Counted from the first letter of the stretch, positions 25,366 to 34,674 are shown. The stretch: 64,000 bases of DNA from an uncultured Sphingobium sp. (GCA_946885845.1 CAMPHJ010000004.1:78874-142873), one strand, 5' to 3'. Numbers and translations are program-made. Notes: generated from the letters alone by a model not told the origin.

Positions 25366-27522
25366 ATGGGATTGAAAGCTACTGGCCCAATCACGCGTCG
25401 CGACATGGTTCGCGCATTGCCCGCAACCGCCATGCTCAGCGCGATCCCCGTTCCTGCCTGGTCGGCGACCGCGAACAGCAGCTTCAACCGGCGCGAATGG
25501 TGGAAACATGAATATCGCGTGCTGCAAACCAATTTGCGCGAAATCGACGTGCTGCAGGACCCTCAGGAAATCGCGCGGGCGACGCGGGACTTCGGCGCGA
25601 ACGTCATCGTTTCGAATATCGGGGGCATCGTCGCCTTCTATCCCAGCCAGTTGTCGCTGCACTATCGCAATCCCTATCTGAAGGGCGACTTTTCGGGGGA
25701 GATGGTGGCCGCTGCCCATGCCCAGGGCCTCGCCTATATTGGCCGTTTCGACCTGTCGAAGGCGTTGAAGCCCGCCTATGACGCGCACCCGGAATGGTTC
25801 ATGCGCAATCGCGACGGCACGCCGCGCGAATATGCAGGCACCTATCAGGCATGTCCCAATGGTGGATGGGCGCAGGATTATAGTCTCCAGATCCTGAAAG
25901 AAGGCGTCGAACGGCATGACGTCGACGGGCTGTTTTTCAACATGGTCAACTTTGTGCGGACCGACTATTCCGATGTCGATCACGGCATTTGTGTTTGCGA
26001 CAACTGCCGACGGCAATTCCGCGATCTTTACAAGCTCGACCTGCCGAAAACCGACGACGGCACCGACCCCAACTGGGGCGCATATCAGCGTTTCCAGGCA
26101 CAGGTTTCGACGGAGCTATCGCAAAAAGCGCGCGCCGTGCTCCAGGCCACACGTCCCAATGCGCCGTTGATGGATTTTTTTGGCGGGATCGTCGCCCGTG
26201 GCGAAGTTCAACGCAGAGTGTCGCGCAAGCCGCCGGAATGGCCTTATGCGATGGGGGAACAGACCCGCGCACTGATGGCGCTCGCTCCGGGCAATGCCTT
26301 TTCCGCTACTTCCGCGGCGCATATCGACTATCCGTGGCGGCAAGTGACCGAAAACAGCGCCAACCATATGGTCCGCTTTGCGCAGGCGCTGGGCACAGGG
26401 GCAAAGCTGGATCTCTACCTCATGGGCACGATCGCGGACCAGAACGATCCGCGCTACCTGACGCCGCTGTCGCGCCTGTTCCATTGGCACGCCGCCAATG
26501 AACGGCATTATGCGGGGCTCGTGCCGGGCGCGCGGATTGCCATTTATAATAGCGGCTCTGTGTTCCAGGGGCCAAAACCCGGCTTGGGTCGCTACAGCGG
26601 ACATGCTGGACGCGGCGTGTACAAGGCGCTGGTCGACGCCCGCCTTCCCTTCTGGATGACCAACGGCCAGCACATTCGTGAAGCGACGCGTGACCGGTCC
26701 TATGATGTCATCATCCTGCCCCATGTCATGACCTTGGGCGACGAGGAAGCAGTTGCGCTCGATGCTTTTGTGGAAGCGGGCGGCGTCGTCATTGCGACCG
26801 GCTATACCGGCGCGACCGGGCAAGGGGGCAGGCCACGACCGACCCCCGCCATGCAATCCAGTCCGGTGGACAGCTTCGGCAAACCCGTCGATGGCCATGG
26901 CTGGTCGCTCGACATGAGCAAGGCCGCCATCGACATGGGACCGGGGCGGATGCCTGTGGATGCCGACTTCTTTCCGGTAACGCCGCGCAATGGCGCGACC
27001 AGCCTTCTTCCCTTCGCACCGGACCAGCGTTTCGGTCCGCCCGAATTTTCCTATGCGATACCGGGTCAACCCGCGCGCAACGACGCGGGCGCGCTCGTCA
27101 TGGCCCATGGCAAGGGGCATCATGTGCACATCCCATGGCTGCCCGACTGGCTCTATTATCGCGACGGGCTGGACGCACATCGCGTGCTGTTCGAAAGCCT
27201 GATCGCCCGCTACGCGCCGCCGCCGCCACTCATATTAGAGGGCGATGGCCCGCTGGAACTGATGGCGATGAAGCAGGCGGACACAGGCAAGTTGCTAGTG
27301 CATGTCATCAACTATTCGGGCCAGCGCGATACGCATTATACCGATCCCATTGTCGCCCATGGCCTGAAACTGGGCGTGCGCGGCGCGGTCGGCAGCAATG
27401 CGCAGATGCTGGTGGCGGGCAAGTCCGTGCGCGGCAAGCGGCGAAGCGGCGACAGCGACCATCTATGGTTCGACCTGCCGCCGGTCGATATATTCGAAGC
27501 GGTGCAACTGACGATCGCTTGA
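25366..27522 (+). CDS. Putative glycoside hydrolase (GHL6-like), Tat-exported, copy 2
   Basis: 718 residues, same architecture as the gene at 16437. It has a twin-arginine signal (TRRDMVRALPATAML, residues 10-24), a TIM-barrel-like region with AHAQGLAYIGRFDLSK, and the CVCDNC motif (CxCxxC) at residues 209-214. A trimerisation-like domain follows (SYDVIILPHVMTLGDEEAV, VEAGGVVIATGYTG), then a short beta C-terminus. Identity with copy 1 is modest by eye, so the two may act on different linkages. AGGGGAAG lies upstream. It is divergent from the lctP operon and shares the IclR-type operators. Confidence 0.75.
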   Translation: MGLKATGPITRRDMVRALPATAMLSAIPVPAWSATANSSFNRREWWKHEYRVLQTNLREIDVLQDPQEIARATRDFGANVIVSNIGGIVAFYPSQLSLHYRNPYLKGDFSGEMVAAAHAQGLAYIGRFDLSKALKPAYDAHPEWFMRNRDGTPREYAGTYQACPNGGWAQDYSLQILKEGVERHDVDGLFFNMVNFVRTDYSDVDHGICVCDNCRRQFRDLYKLDLPKTDDGTDPNWGAYQRFQAQVSTELSQKARAVLQATRPNAPLMDFFGGIVARGEVQRRVSRKPPEWPYAMGEQTRALMALAPGNAFSATSAAHIDYPWRQVTENSANHMVRFAQALGTGAKLDLYLMGTIADQNDPRYLTPLSRLFHWHAANERHYAGLVPGARIAIYNSGSVFQGPKPGLGRYSGHAGRGVYKALVDARLPFWMTNGQHIREATRDRSYDVIILPHVMTLGDEEAVALDAFVEAGGVVIATGYTGATGQGGRPRPTPAMQSSPVDSFGKPVDGHGWSLDMSKAAIDMGPGRMPVDADFFPVTPRNGATSLLPFAPDQRFGPPEFSYAIPGQPARNDAGALVMAHGKGHHVHIPWLPDWLYYRDGLDAHRVLFESLIARYAPPPPLILEGDGPLELMAMKQADTGKLLVHVINYSGQRDTHYTDPIVAHGLKLGVRGAVGSNAQMLVAGKSVRGKRRSGDSDHLWFDLPPVDIFEAVQLTIA

Positions 27523-27532
27523 TGCAGGTTGA

Positions 27533-27565
27533 GGGCGGCGATCTGGTAGAATCAGATCGCCGCCC
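27533..27565 (+). terminator. Terminator hairpin of GHL6 copy 2
   Basis: Perfect 13-base arms GGGCGGCGATCTG and CAGATCGCCGCCC with a 7-nt loop, 11 nt after the stop; a loose T-rich tail (CCTTGTTTTC) follows. Confidence 0.75.
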
Positions 27566-27590
27566 GAAATCCTTGTTTTCAGCGATTTCC

Positions 27591-27690
27591 TAGAACATGA
27601 TCCGATCATACTGAATCGGACATGCTCTATTTGCCTTTGATTTTCCGCATTTTCCGAGTCAGCAGATGACGCCATCTGCTTAGAAAATGC
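27591..27690. repeat. Composite intergenic palindromic repeat
   Basis: Two adjacent imperfect hairpins. The first runs from AGAACATGATCCGAT (from 27592) to ATCGGACATGCTCT. The second has GCATTTTC (27647-27654) pairing with GAAAATGC (27683-27690), and AGCAGATG pairing with CATCTGCT inside it. The sequences resemble small mobile palindromes scattered between genes in alphaproteobacteria. A related GATCTGATT palindrome is at 63236-63268. Confidence 0.55.
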
Positions 27691-27728
27691 TCTAGCCAGC
27701 CATCATTTCAAATCGCGTGGAAATCGCT

Positions 27729-28796
27729 CTAGAAATCGGGCGCCAGGTCCATCAGCACGATGCCCTGACCGACGCCTGCGTCAATGACGTTCGCGGACCC
27801 GACCTGCGCCGCCATTATCCGGCCATTGGGATGAACAACCGGATTGCCATATTTCCAGCCGCCATATTGCACGATGTCGGTCATGCGCGTGTAGCGCGGC
27901 TTTTTGGGGTCCAGGTCCAGCACGCACAGGTCCATGCCCTTGGCGCGATCCTGCGCGCATTCGACCATCGTGCGCTTACCGTCCGGCAAAATCGCTTCGA
28001 CTTCGGCATATAGGTCGGGGGGCGTTGGATATTCGGTAATCTTCTTCGTCGCGAAGTCCACCGACAAAATCTTTGTCACCACGCCGCTCGGCCCGGTGCC
28101 AAAATTATAACAGGGCATGGTCAGTCCCTTGTCGCCGGGCAGGAAGTCCTGCGCCTCCACAAAACATTCGGTGGTCGTGACGATCTTGCGCACATCCTCC
28201 AGCTTGGCCGATGCGCCGTTCACCGCCACGCGCGCCGTATAGATTGTGGTCGCAGGCTTTTGTCCTTGTGACGGCGGCGTAAACTGGCTCCACGCGATCA
28301 TGTTGCTGCGTGGGCTGACGGCGACGCCTTCAAACACGGTGATGCCCAGTGGCACCGGCGCGCGGGAAGCCTGAGCGTCCATCCAGAATAATTCGATCCG
28401 GCCCATGCGCGTTTCTTCCCGCGTCTTGCCCAATATGCGCGGCCCCAGCAGTGTATAGCTGCCGTCGGCCAAATAGCTTACCCGCAAATATCCTTCGCTG
28501 GGCGCATGGTCGGTCAGGTTGTGCACCCGTCCGGTCGCCATGTCATATTCGAAGGCATCGCCATAGGATTTGCCGATGAAGGCCAATCTGTCGCCCTTTG
28601 GCGAAAAGGCCGGACGCTCGCCAAAGGGCGAAATCAGCTTTTGTCCGGGCGGCATATCCACGATCGGATTGCCGGGCTTGTCACCTAGCGGCATCGTCGC
28701 CGGAACCGGCTGTCCGCGCGTGAAAGTCTGCGCGGACAAAGTGAAAACGGGCAAAGCAGCCATCGCCGCCGCCATCAGAACATGTTTGCCTGTCAT
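27729..28796 (-). CDS. Exported TolB-like beta-propeller (PD40/WD40-like), copy 1
   Basis: 355 residues from the ATG at 28796 (AGGAGAG upstream). The signal peptide ends around FTLSAQ. The repeated pattern with FSPKGDRLAFIGKSYG, LPDGKRTMVECAQD and VHPNGRIMAAQ is the TolB/PD40 propeller type. Several Cys residues (TTTECF, MPCYNF, ECAQD, DLCVLD) suggest disulfides. Family members bind sugars or peptides, or act as lyases (oligogalacturonate lyase fold), so substrate binding in the periplasm is possible. A longer relative is at 36236, with shared RTQLFWM/RIELFWM and GRPAFSP-like blocks. Confidence 0.72.
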   Translation of the reverse strand: MTGKHVLMAAAMAALPVFTLSAQTFTRGQPVPATMPLGDKPGNPIVDMPPGQKLISPFGERPAFSPKGDRLAFIGKSYGDAFEYDMATGRVHNLTDHAPSEGYLRVSYLADGSYTLLGPRILGKTREETRMGRIELFWMDAQASRAPVPLGITVFEGVAVSPRSNMIAWSQFTPPSQGQKPATTIYTARVAVNGASAKLEDVRKIVTTTECFVEAQDFLPGDKGLTMPCYNFGTGPSGVVTKILSVDFATKKITEYPTPPDLYAEVEAILPDGKRTMVECAQDRAKGMDLCVLDLDPKKPRYTRMTDIVQYGGWKYGNPVVHPNGRIMAAQVGSANVIDAGVGQGIVLMDLAPDF

Positions 28797-28931
28797 GGAA
28801 CGTCTCTCCTTTTCCCTTCGCGGTGCAGCTTGAACGCTACCGCAAGTCAACTCTTTCGCGCTGCTGTCTCATCATATGGACGCATGACCAAATCACTGGC
28901 CAGCCGCACCCGCCAACGATAAGGCGTGGAG

Positions 28932-29660
28932 ATGACGATCGAGTGCGCATCCATGACAACAGAGCCGGAAACGTCTGGTTATCGCCGGGTGCTCGCGCAT
29001 CTGCGCGATTTGCTGGTGAACGGCGGCGTCGAAACCGGCCAGCGCCTGCCCAGCGAACGGGAACTGGCGATCATCCTGGGGGTCAGCCGCCCTGCCGTCC
29101 GCGAAGCCGTGCGGGCAATGGAGATGATTGGCGTGCTGGAAACGCGCCATGGCCGCGCCAGCACGGTGCGCATCCCGGACGCGGCCGTGCTGGGCGAATT
29201 TTTTTCCCTCGCATTGGCCCAGCAGCCCGCGATCATCGACGACATCGTCGAAGTACGGATCGCGCTGGAACGGCAGGCGCTGCGCCTGGCCTGCGCCCGC
29301 GCGACAGCCGACGATCACCGGCTGATCGAACAGGCGCTTGACGACATCGAAGCAACGATCGGCGACGTGTCCAGGGGCGGACATGCCGACCTGCATTTTC
29401 ACACCCAGCTTGTGGCCGCCGCTCATTCGCCCGCCCTGTCCACAATCTATGGCACCATCACCCACTTGCTGGAACGGTCCCATGTCGAACGTCGGCAACG
29501 CATCGCGGGCAGCCCCATGGCGCGGGCGTTTCTGGTCGATCACCACCGCAAGGTTTACGACGCCGTTCGGACAGGCGACGTCCTGTTGGCCGATGACCTG
29601 ATCCTCAGCCATTTCGCCATCGGGGCGGCTTGGAAAATCCAGGAACCCGGCGCCGCCTGA
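28932..29660 (+). CDS. GntR-family regulator, FadR/FCD subfamily
   Basis: 242 residues from the ATG at 28932; an upstream GTG (28926) and a downstream ATG (28953) are alternatives. The winged HTH is classical: RLPSERELAIILGVSRPAVREAVRAMEMIGVLE split over residues ~38-72, then the FCD ligand domain, including DDIVEVRIALERQALRLA and the metal-site histidines in LHFHTQLVAAAH. Such regulators sense organic acids or sugar acids. It sits between the propeller gene and glycerate kinase 2. A matching operator (TGGT-CAT-ACCA) is at 34664-34674. Confidence 0.88.
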   Translation: MTIECASMTTEPETSGYRRVLAHLRDLLVNGGVETGQRLPSERELAIILGVSRPAVREAVRAMEMIGVLETRHGRASTVRIPDAAVLGEFFSLALAQQPAIIDDIVEVRIALERQALRLACARATADDHRLIEQALDDIEATIGDVSRGGHADLHFHTQLVAAAHSPALSTIYGTITHLLERSHVERRQRIAGSPMARAFLVDHHRKVYDAVRTGDVLLADDLILSHFAIGAAWKIQEPGAA

Positions 29661-29675
29661 CCGCGTGCGGCGGGA

Positions 29676-30962
29676 TCATCCGTCGATCAGGGTCACGCGA
29701 AAATCATTGACGTTGGTGCGCGTCGGCCCGGTAAATATCAGATCGCCCAATGCGTTGAAAAATCCAAAGCTGTTATTTTCCCGCAGCATCCCGCTTGCCG
29801 AAACACCTGCGGCGCGGGCGCGCGCCAGGGTCGTTGCATCGATGATCGCTCCGGCATGCCCGCCCGCGCCGTCGATCCCGTCCGTATCGCACGCCAGCGC
29901 AGATATGCCGGGCGCTGCGTCCAGCGACATGGCCAGGCTCAACATATATTCACTGTTCCGCCCGCCGCTGCCCGACGGGTTGCCGACCAGAACCGTGGTT
30001 TCGCCGCCTGACAACAGCGCCCAGCGTCCGCCCTTGCGTTGATGATGCAATGCCAGCGCCGCGTGAACGATGCCCAGCTCCGTCGCATCCCCTTCCAGAT
30101 CGTCGCCCAGATAGACGGGCCGATAGCCCGCCGCCGCAGCCACTTCACCCGCCGCCTCCAGCGCCATGCGGTTGCGCGCCACTATCCGCGTTTGTGTGCG
30201 CGCCAATTCGGGCGATCCCGGACGCGGCGTTGCATGCCGATCGTCGTTCAGCACCGCCATGACATTGTCCGGCACCGTGATGCGATAGCGCTCGATCACC
30301 CGGCGCGCGTCCGCCAACGTCGTTCGGTCAGCGACAGTCGGCCCCGACGCGATCAGCGCGGGGTCATCCCCCGGCACGTCGGAAAATGCCAAAGTGACCA
30401 CCTGCGCGGGATAGGCCAGCGCCGCCAGCCGCCCGCCCTTGACCTGCGACAAATGGGTGCGCACGCAGTTGATCTGTGAAATCGTCGCCCCGCAGAACAA
30501 CAGCTCGCGGGTCACGCGCCGCTTGTCGTCCAGCGACACCCCCTTGGCCGGAAGCGCGAGCAAGGCGGAGCCGCCACCCGAAATCAGCGCCAGCAACTGG
30601 TCCTTTTCCCCCAGGCCGCGCACAGCCTCCCGGATCGTCTGCGCCGCGCTCAACCCATGCTGGTCAGGCAGGGGATGTCCAGCCTCAATCAGCAGCACGT
30701 CGTCGGGAAAGCTGCCCGGCGGCAGGCCGTGGCCATAGGGGATCAATATGATCGCCTGCGTGTCCGGCGGCGAATGGCGCAGCGCGACCTGCGCCATGGC
30801 CGCGCCCGCCTTGCCCACGGCCAGGACCAGCCGCTTGCCCTCTGGCGGCGGCGGCAGATAGGATGGCAGGCATCGCTCCGCCGACACGGCTGTCAGGGCG
30901 ACGTCGAACATCTCCCGCGCCAGCGCGATCCGTGCCTCATCATGCTCGTGCCGCCGCTCCAT
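29676..30962 (-). CDS. Glycerate 2-kinase, MOFRL family, copy 2
   Basis: 428 residues. Family motifs: LVLAVGKAGAAMAQVAL, LLALISGGGSALLALPA, SQVKGGRLAALAYPA, SGSGGRNSEYMLSLAMSL. AGGAG lies 5 nt before the ATG. It is likely the same reaction as copy 1 (glycerate to 2-phosphoglycerate). Sequence divergence between the copies is large, so the two may respond to different signals rather than being a recent duplication. It lies about 110 nt after the FG-GAP gene and may end that operon; it is convergent with the FadR-type gene. Confidence 0.87.
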   Translation of the reverse strand: MERRHEHDEARIALAREMFDVALTAVSAERCLPSYLPPPPEGKRLVLAVGKAGAAMAQVALRHSPPDTQAIILIPYGHGLPPGSFPDDVLLIEAGHPLPDQHGLSAAQTIREAVRGLGEKDQLLALISGGGSALLALPAKGVSLDDKRRVTRELLFCGATISQINCVRTHLSQVKGGRLAALAYPAQVVTLAFSDVPGDDPALIASGPTVADRTTLADARRVIERYRITVPDNVMAVLNDDRHATPRPGSPELARTQTRIVARNRMALEAAGEVAAAAGYRPVYLGDDLEGDATELGIVHAALALHHQRKGGRWALLSGGETTVLVGNPSGSGGRNSEYMLSLAMSLDAAPGISALACDTDGIDGAGGHAGAIIDATTLARARAAGVSASGMLRENNSFGFFNALGDLIFTGPTRTNVNDFRVTLIDG

Positions 30963-31074
30963 GCCTGCTCCTCACCCCGCTTCACAACGCTGGGCTTACA
31001 AAGCAGCGGGGCACGCTGCAATTTCCGAGTTGCGGGGCACGCCCTATTCCACCCAGTGGAACGCGGACCCGACC

Positions 31075-32328
31075 CTATTGCTTCGCCCTGCCCAGCAACA
31101 GCCGCGCCTGCGTGCCCCAGCTGCCGACGAACAGATCCTCCACGCCATCGCCATTCACGTCGCCCTTCGCCATGCTCCAGCTGCGCGCGACGGTCGTGCC
31201 GGGAATCGCCGAGGCGGTAACGTCCGTAAAGCGACCCTTGCCGTCATTGGCATAGGCGCGCAGCTGCAATGGCTTGAACCCCGGCACATCGATCGCGCCG
31301 ACGATCAGGTCCATCGCGCCGTCATGGTTGAAGTCCATCACCATCCCGCCCCAGCTGGAAAAGCGGTTGGCGGGCAGGCGCATTTTGGTTTCGTCGCGGA
31401 ACCTGCCCTTTCCCTTGTTGATCAGCAACCGGGCCTGCGGGTCCTTGACCCATCCCTTGTTGTTGCTGGTCAGGTTCAGGAACAATATGTCCGGGCGCTT
31501 GTCGCCATTGGCGTCGAACACATGGACTTCGCGCGTTTCCAGCGGCGTGAGCAGTTGCAGGCCCTTGGGAGAATCCCGGAACCGCCCCTTGCCGTCGTTC
31601 AACAACAGCCGATTGGGCGGACTTTCGTTGGCGACCACCATGTCCAGGTCGCCGTCGCCATCCACATCGGCCAGCGCGATGTCCTGCGTATCGTCCTCGA
31701 CGGCGGGCAAATGAGTCGCGGTCGCATCGATGAAGGTGCCGGGCTGCTTTGGATCATTCAACCACAGGAAATTCTGGGCCGAAGCGCGCGGCTTGCCGGG
31801 CCGGTCCTCGGCGGAATTGCCAATCACTATGTCGGGCAATCCATCGCCATTCACGTCGCCGACCGCCAGGCCATTGCCCTCGCTCATCTTCGGCAGCCGG
31901 TCGGATGCTTGGGTGAACGCATCGCCCGGCCCGCCCATGAACAGCTCATGGGCGTGATCCTCCTCCGCAACGAAGATCAGGTCGGGATGACCGTCGCGAT
32001 TGAAGTCGGCGGACAGCACATGTTCGGTATCATGCGCCTTCGTGCCCAGCGCCCCCTGCTTCCAGGTAAAGCGCCCCTGCCCATCGTTGATATAGATTCG
32101 GTTCGGACCCATTTCGACGGCAATCGCCGCGTCCAGATCACCGTCGCCATCCACATCCACCAATGCCACGTCCAGCGCGTGGAGATATTTGGAAACGGGC
32201 ATATGGGTGTCGGTCACGTCATCGAAAAACGGCGCGGGCGCAGCGTCATTCTGCGCTCCGACAGGCATGGCAATGGTCGCCAGCAACGATGCGACGATAG
32301 CCTTGCTCAGGAAATGGGCGCGGATCAT
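31075..32328 (-). CDS. Exported FG-GAP/VCBS repeat protein
   Basis: 417 residues. The start ATG at 32328 overlaps the stop of the isomerase-like gene upstream (ATGA). The signal peptide ends near ATIAMPVGAQ. At least seven Ca-binding FG-GAP loops follow, for example DVDGDGDLDAAIAV, DFNRDGHPDLIFVA, GDVNGDGLPDIVIG, DFNHDGAMDLIVGA and GDVNGDGVEDLFVG, forming an integrin-alpha-like beta-propeller. It is probably a periplasmic or surface binding protein for the catabolic substrate. It has no enzymatic motif. Confidence 0.83.
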   Translation of the reverse strand: MIRAHFLSKAIVASLLATIAMPVGAQNDAAPAPFFDDVTDTHMPVSKYLHALDVALVDVDGDGDLDAAIAVEMGPNRIYINDGQGRFTWKQGALGTKAHDTEHVLSADFNRDGHPDLIFVAEEDHAHELFMGGPGDAFTQASDRLPKMSEGNGLAVGDVNGDGLPDIVIGNSAEDRPGKPRASAQNFLWLNDPKQPGTFIDATATHLPAVEDDTQDIALADVDGDGDLDMVVANESPPNRLLLNDGKGRFRDSPKGLQLLTPLETREVHVFDANGDKRPDILFLNLTSNNKGWVKDPQARLLINKGKGRFRDETKMRLPANRFSSWGGMVMDFNHDGAMDLIVGAIDVPGFKPLQLRAYANDGKGRFTDVTASAIPGTTVARSWSMAKGDVNGDGVEDLFVGSWGTQARLLLGRAKQ

Positions 32329-33278
32329 CCTGCGGCCTCCACAGTGCGAAGATAGGACAGGCTTTTGTTCAGCGAATCGATGCGCGCACCGGGAAATGGC
32401 GGCTCCTGTTCCACGAAGAAATTGCGCACGCCGGCGACCCGTGCCGCCTTCAGGATGGCGGGCCAGTCCATCGTGCCCGATCCCACCTCCGTCGGCTTTT
32501 GCTGCAGATGATAATTGACCACCGTGTCCGCCCTGATGTCCTTCACGTGCATCTGGTTGAACCGGCCGCGATAACGCTGCAACCAGACAACCGGGTCCTG
32601 CCCGCCCGCCGCCAACCACCCGGCATCCATTTCGAAATCGACAATGTCGGGGTCAGTCCGTTCCAGCATGATCTGCAGGCCGGTCTTGTCGCCAATCGGC
32701 GCCAGCTCACCATTATGATTGTGATAGCCGATCATGATGCCCTGTTTCTTCAGAACAGCGCCGGTCTGGTTCAGGAAATCCGCCATTCGTTCATAACGTT
32801 CGGCAGGCAATGGCGGGCTGTCGGCACGCATCAGCGACATGAACGACACCGGCGGCCCCCACACGGGGTCCTTGGGAAACTGGAACAGCGGCAACACGGC
32901 GTTGCGTGCGCCCAGCACCTTCAGGTCATCCGCCAGCTTGCCCAGATCCTCGAAGGTCAGACCGGATGCGCCCGGCACGGCGGACGATGCGGCGACATGA
33001 GCGCTGCGGCATTTCAGGCCCGCCTTGTCCAATGCGGCACGGAAATCCGCCGGAGAACGACGGTGCAGCGACGCAATCTCGACAGACCGCACGCCTGCCG
33101 CCGCGATCTTGGCCAGCGTGCCGTCAAAGTCGCGGTGAAGATCGGGGTCGAACATATATAGCTGCACCCCCGCACCATCCTTCCCCAGCAAAGATGTCGA
33201 TTTGCGCCGCGCCAGGGCGGGCACGCTGGCCGCCAGCATCAGCAGCGCGGAAGATTTGATCAGGTCGCGACGATTCAT
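32325..33278 (-). CDS. Sugar phosphate isomerase/epimerase-like TIM barrel, Tat-exported
   Basis: 317 residues. NRRDLIKSSALLMLAASVPALA is a twin-arginine signal, so the protein acts in the periplasm, most likely on a free sugar rather than a phosphate. AP-endonuclease-2-type motifs are clear: VRSVEIASLH, IMIGYHNHNGEL, VDFEMDAGWLAAGG, QMHVKDIR and FFVEQEPP. Those metal ligands fit an isomerase, epimerase or 3-keto-glycoside lyase-type role. It lies between the GPH symporter and FG-GAP genes in one operon. Substrate unknown. Confidence 0.83.
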   Translation of the reverse strand: MNRRDLIKSSALLMLAASVPALARRKSTSLLGKDGAGVQLYMFDPDLHRDFDGTLAKIAAAGVRSVEIASLHRRSPADFRAALDKAGLKCRSAHVAASSAVPGASGLTFEDLGKLADDLKVLGARNAVLPLFQFPKDPVWGPPVSFMSLMRADSPPLPAERYERMADFLNQTGAVLKKQGIMIGYHNHNGELAPIGDKTGLQIMLERTDPDIVDFEMDAGWLAAGGQDPVVWLQRYRGRFNQMHVKDIRADTVVNYHLQQKPTEVGSGTMDWPAILKAARVAGVRNFFVEQEPPFPGARIDSLNKSLSYLRTVEAAG

Positions 33279-33304
33279 CGGTTATGCTTTCACTGTCAGG
33301 AAAA

Positions 33305-34633
33305 TCAGACGAAGGCGGCCTTGCGGCTCGCCTCACGCATGGACGCTTCGGGATAACGCATCATGCACAGAACCACGCCCAGGGAAAAGAAGGCGGGCAC
33401 TATGCCGATCAGCGTGCGCAGCGGCACGGCGTTGCGCGGGTCGCCCGCATGAGCGGGATCAAAGCCCAGCCAGCCGAGCAGCAGGAAGGCAAGGCCAACC
33501 GCCAACCCAAGCGCCAGCTTCATCGACCCGTTGAGCGTGGCATATAGCAGCCCGGTGCGATCGACGCCAAATCGCGCGCGCGTTGCATCGGCGACGTCCG
33601 CCATCAACGCACGCGGCAGGAACCAGGCAATCGGTATGCACAGCCCCAACGCGGCGGCATTAAGAGCGGTCAGCCAGAACGTACCCACAGGCTGGGCGGC
33701 CATGCCCAGTTGCAACGCCGCCTGCAATAATGCCCCCACCTGCAAAGCACGCGCCTTGCCGATCCGCCCGGCCAGCTTGGCAAACAATGGCGTGCCCACG
33801 AAAGCGGCAGCATAGGCGATAAGGATCAGCGTGCTGGCCATGGCGCGGTCAAACCCCAGCTGCCCCATATAGAAAAACAGCGCCACCGCATTGGCCACCC
33901 CGGTGGACAGGGCGATCAGCAGGTCGGCCACCACCAAACTGACGACCGCCCGCTGGGAAAACAGCGCGACATAATCTCTGACCGCCAGCGCGGCCTGCGC
34001 CCCTTGGGAGGGCCGCTTTTCAGGCGTCGTCCGCAACGCCAGCAGGATCGCGCCGGGGATCAGCAGCACCATCACCCAACCGGCGGCATGCATGCCCGCC
34101 GCCGGGTCGCCCGGATAGGCGCTGGCCACCAGCGGCAGGATGGCCAGGATCGAAAATTGCCCTGCCGTCGCGAAAACCTGCCACCAGGCAAAGATGCGGG
34201 TCCGCTCCGTCACGCTGGTCGACAGCGTCGCGGTCCAGGCCAGATGCGACAGCACGATCATGGAAAAACCCAGGAAGGCGATGAACAACCATATCCACAA
34301 ATAGGCCATGCCAACGCCACGCTCCGCCTGGAACAGGGCATAGGTGGACAGCATCAATATGGGCGCGCTCGCCGCCAGCCAGGGACGGTAGCGGCCCCAT
34401 CGGGTGCGGGTCGCGTCCATCATCCCGCCCAGCAGCGGGTCGATCATCAGGTCCAGAACGCGCACCGTCATGAACGCGGTTCCGACCGCCGCCACCGGCA
34501 GGGCCAGGGCGTTGGCGTAAAATTCGGGCAGGAATACCGTGACCAGCGTGGCGTAGGCCTGGATCGCCAGAGCCGTCACGCAAAAGGACGCCAGCCTCCC
34601 ACGTCCCAGCGGCTCTTCCCTGCCGTTCGCCAT
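33305..34633 (-). CDS. GPH-family sugar:cation symporter (MFS)
   Basis: 442 residues with 12 predicted helices. The glycoside-pentoside-hexuronide signature is recognisable in DLMIDPLLGGMMDATRTRWGRYRPW after TM2, split over residues ~60-85. GGGGGA lies 7 nt before the ATG. It is the first gene of the minus-strand operon symporter - exported isomerase - FG-GAP - (glycerate kinase 2). It probably brings a small glycoside or pentose to the cytoplasm. The promoter is divergent from rpiB and includes a FadR-type operator. Confidence 0.87.
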   Translation of the reverse strand: MANGREEPLGRGRLASFCVTALAIQAYATLVTVFLPEFYANALALPVAAVGTAFMTVRVLDLMIDPLLGGMMDATRTRWGRYRPWLAASAPILMLSTYALFQAERGVGMAYLWIWLFIAFLGFSMIVLSHLAWTATLSTSVTERTRIFAWWQVFATAGQFSILAILPLVASAYPGDPAAGMHAAGWVMVLLIPGAILLALRTTPEKRPSQGAQAALAVRDYVALFSQRAVVSLVVADLLIALSTGVANAVALFFYMGQLGFDRAMASTLILIAYAAAFVGTPLFAKLAGRIGKARALQVGALLQAALQLGMAAQPVGTFWLTALNAAALGLCIPIAWFLPRALMADVADATRARFGVDRTGLLYATLNGSMKLALGLAVGLAFLLLGWLGFDPAHAGDPRNAVPLRTLIGIVPAFFSLGVVLCMMRYPEASMREASRKAAFV

Positions 34634-34663
34634 TCTGCCGTCCCCCTTGATTGGATTCTCAAC

Positions 34664-34674
34664 TGGTCATACCA
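34664..34674. promoter_or_regulatory. Candidate FadR/GntR operator
   Basis: TGGT-CAT-ACCA fits the t-n-GT-nnn-AC-n-a consensus of FadR-subfamily regulators. It lies 31 bp upstream of the symporter start and about 80 bp upstream of rpiB, so one site could serve both operons. The regulator at 28932 is the obvious partner. Confidence 0.55.
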
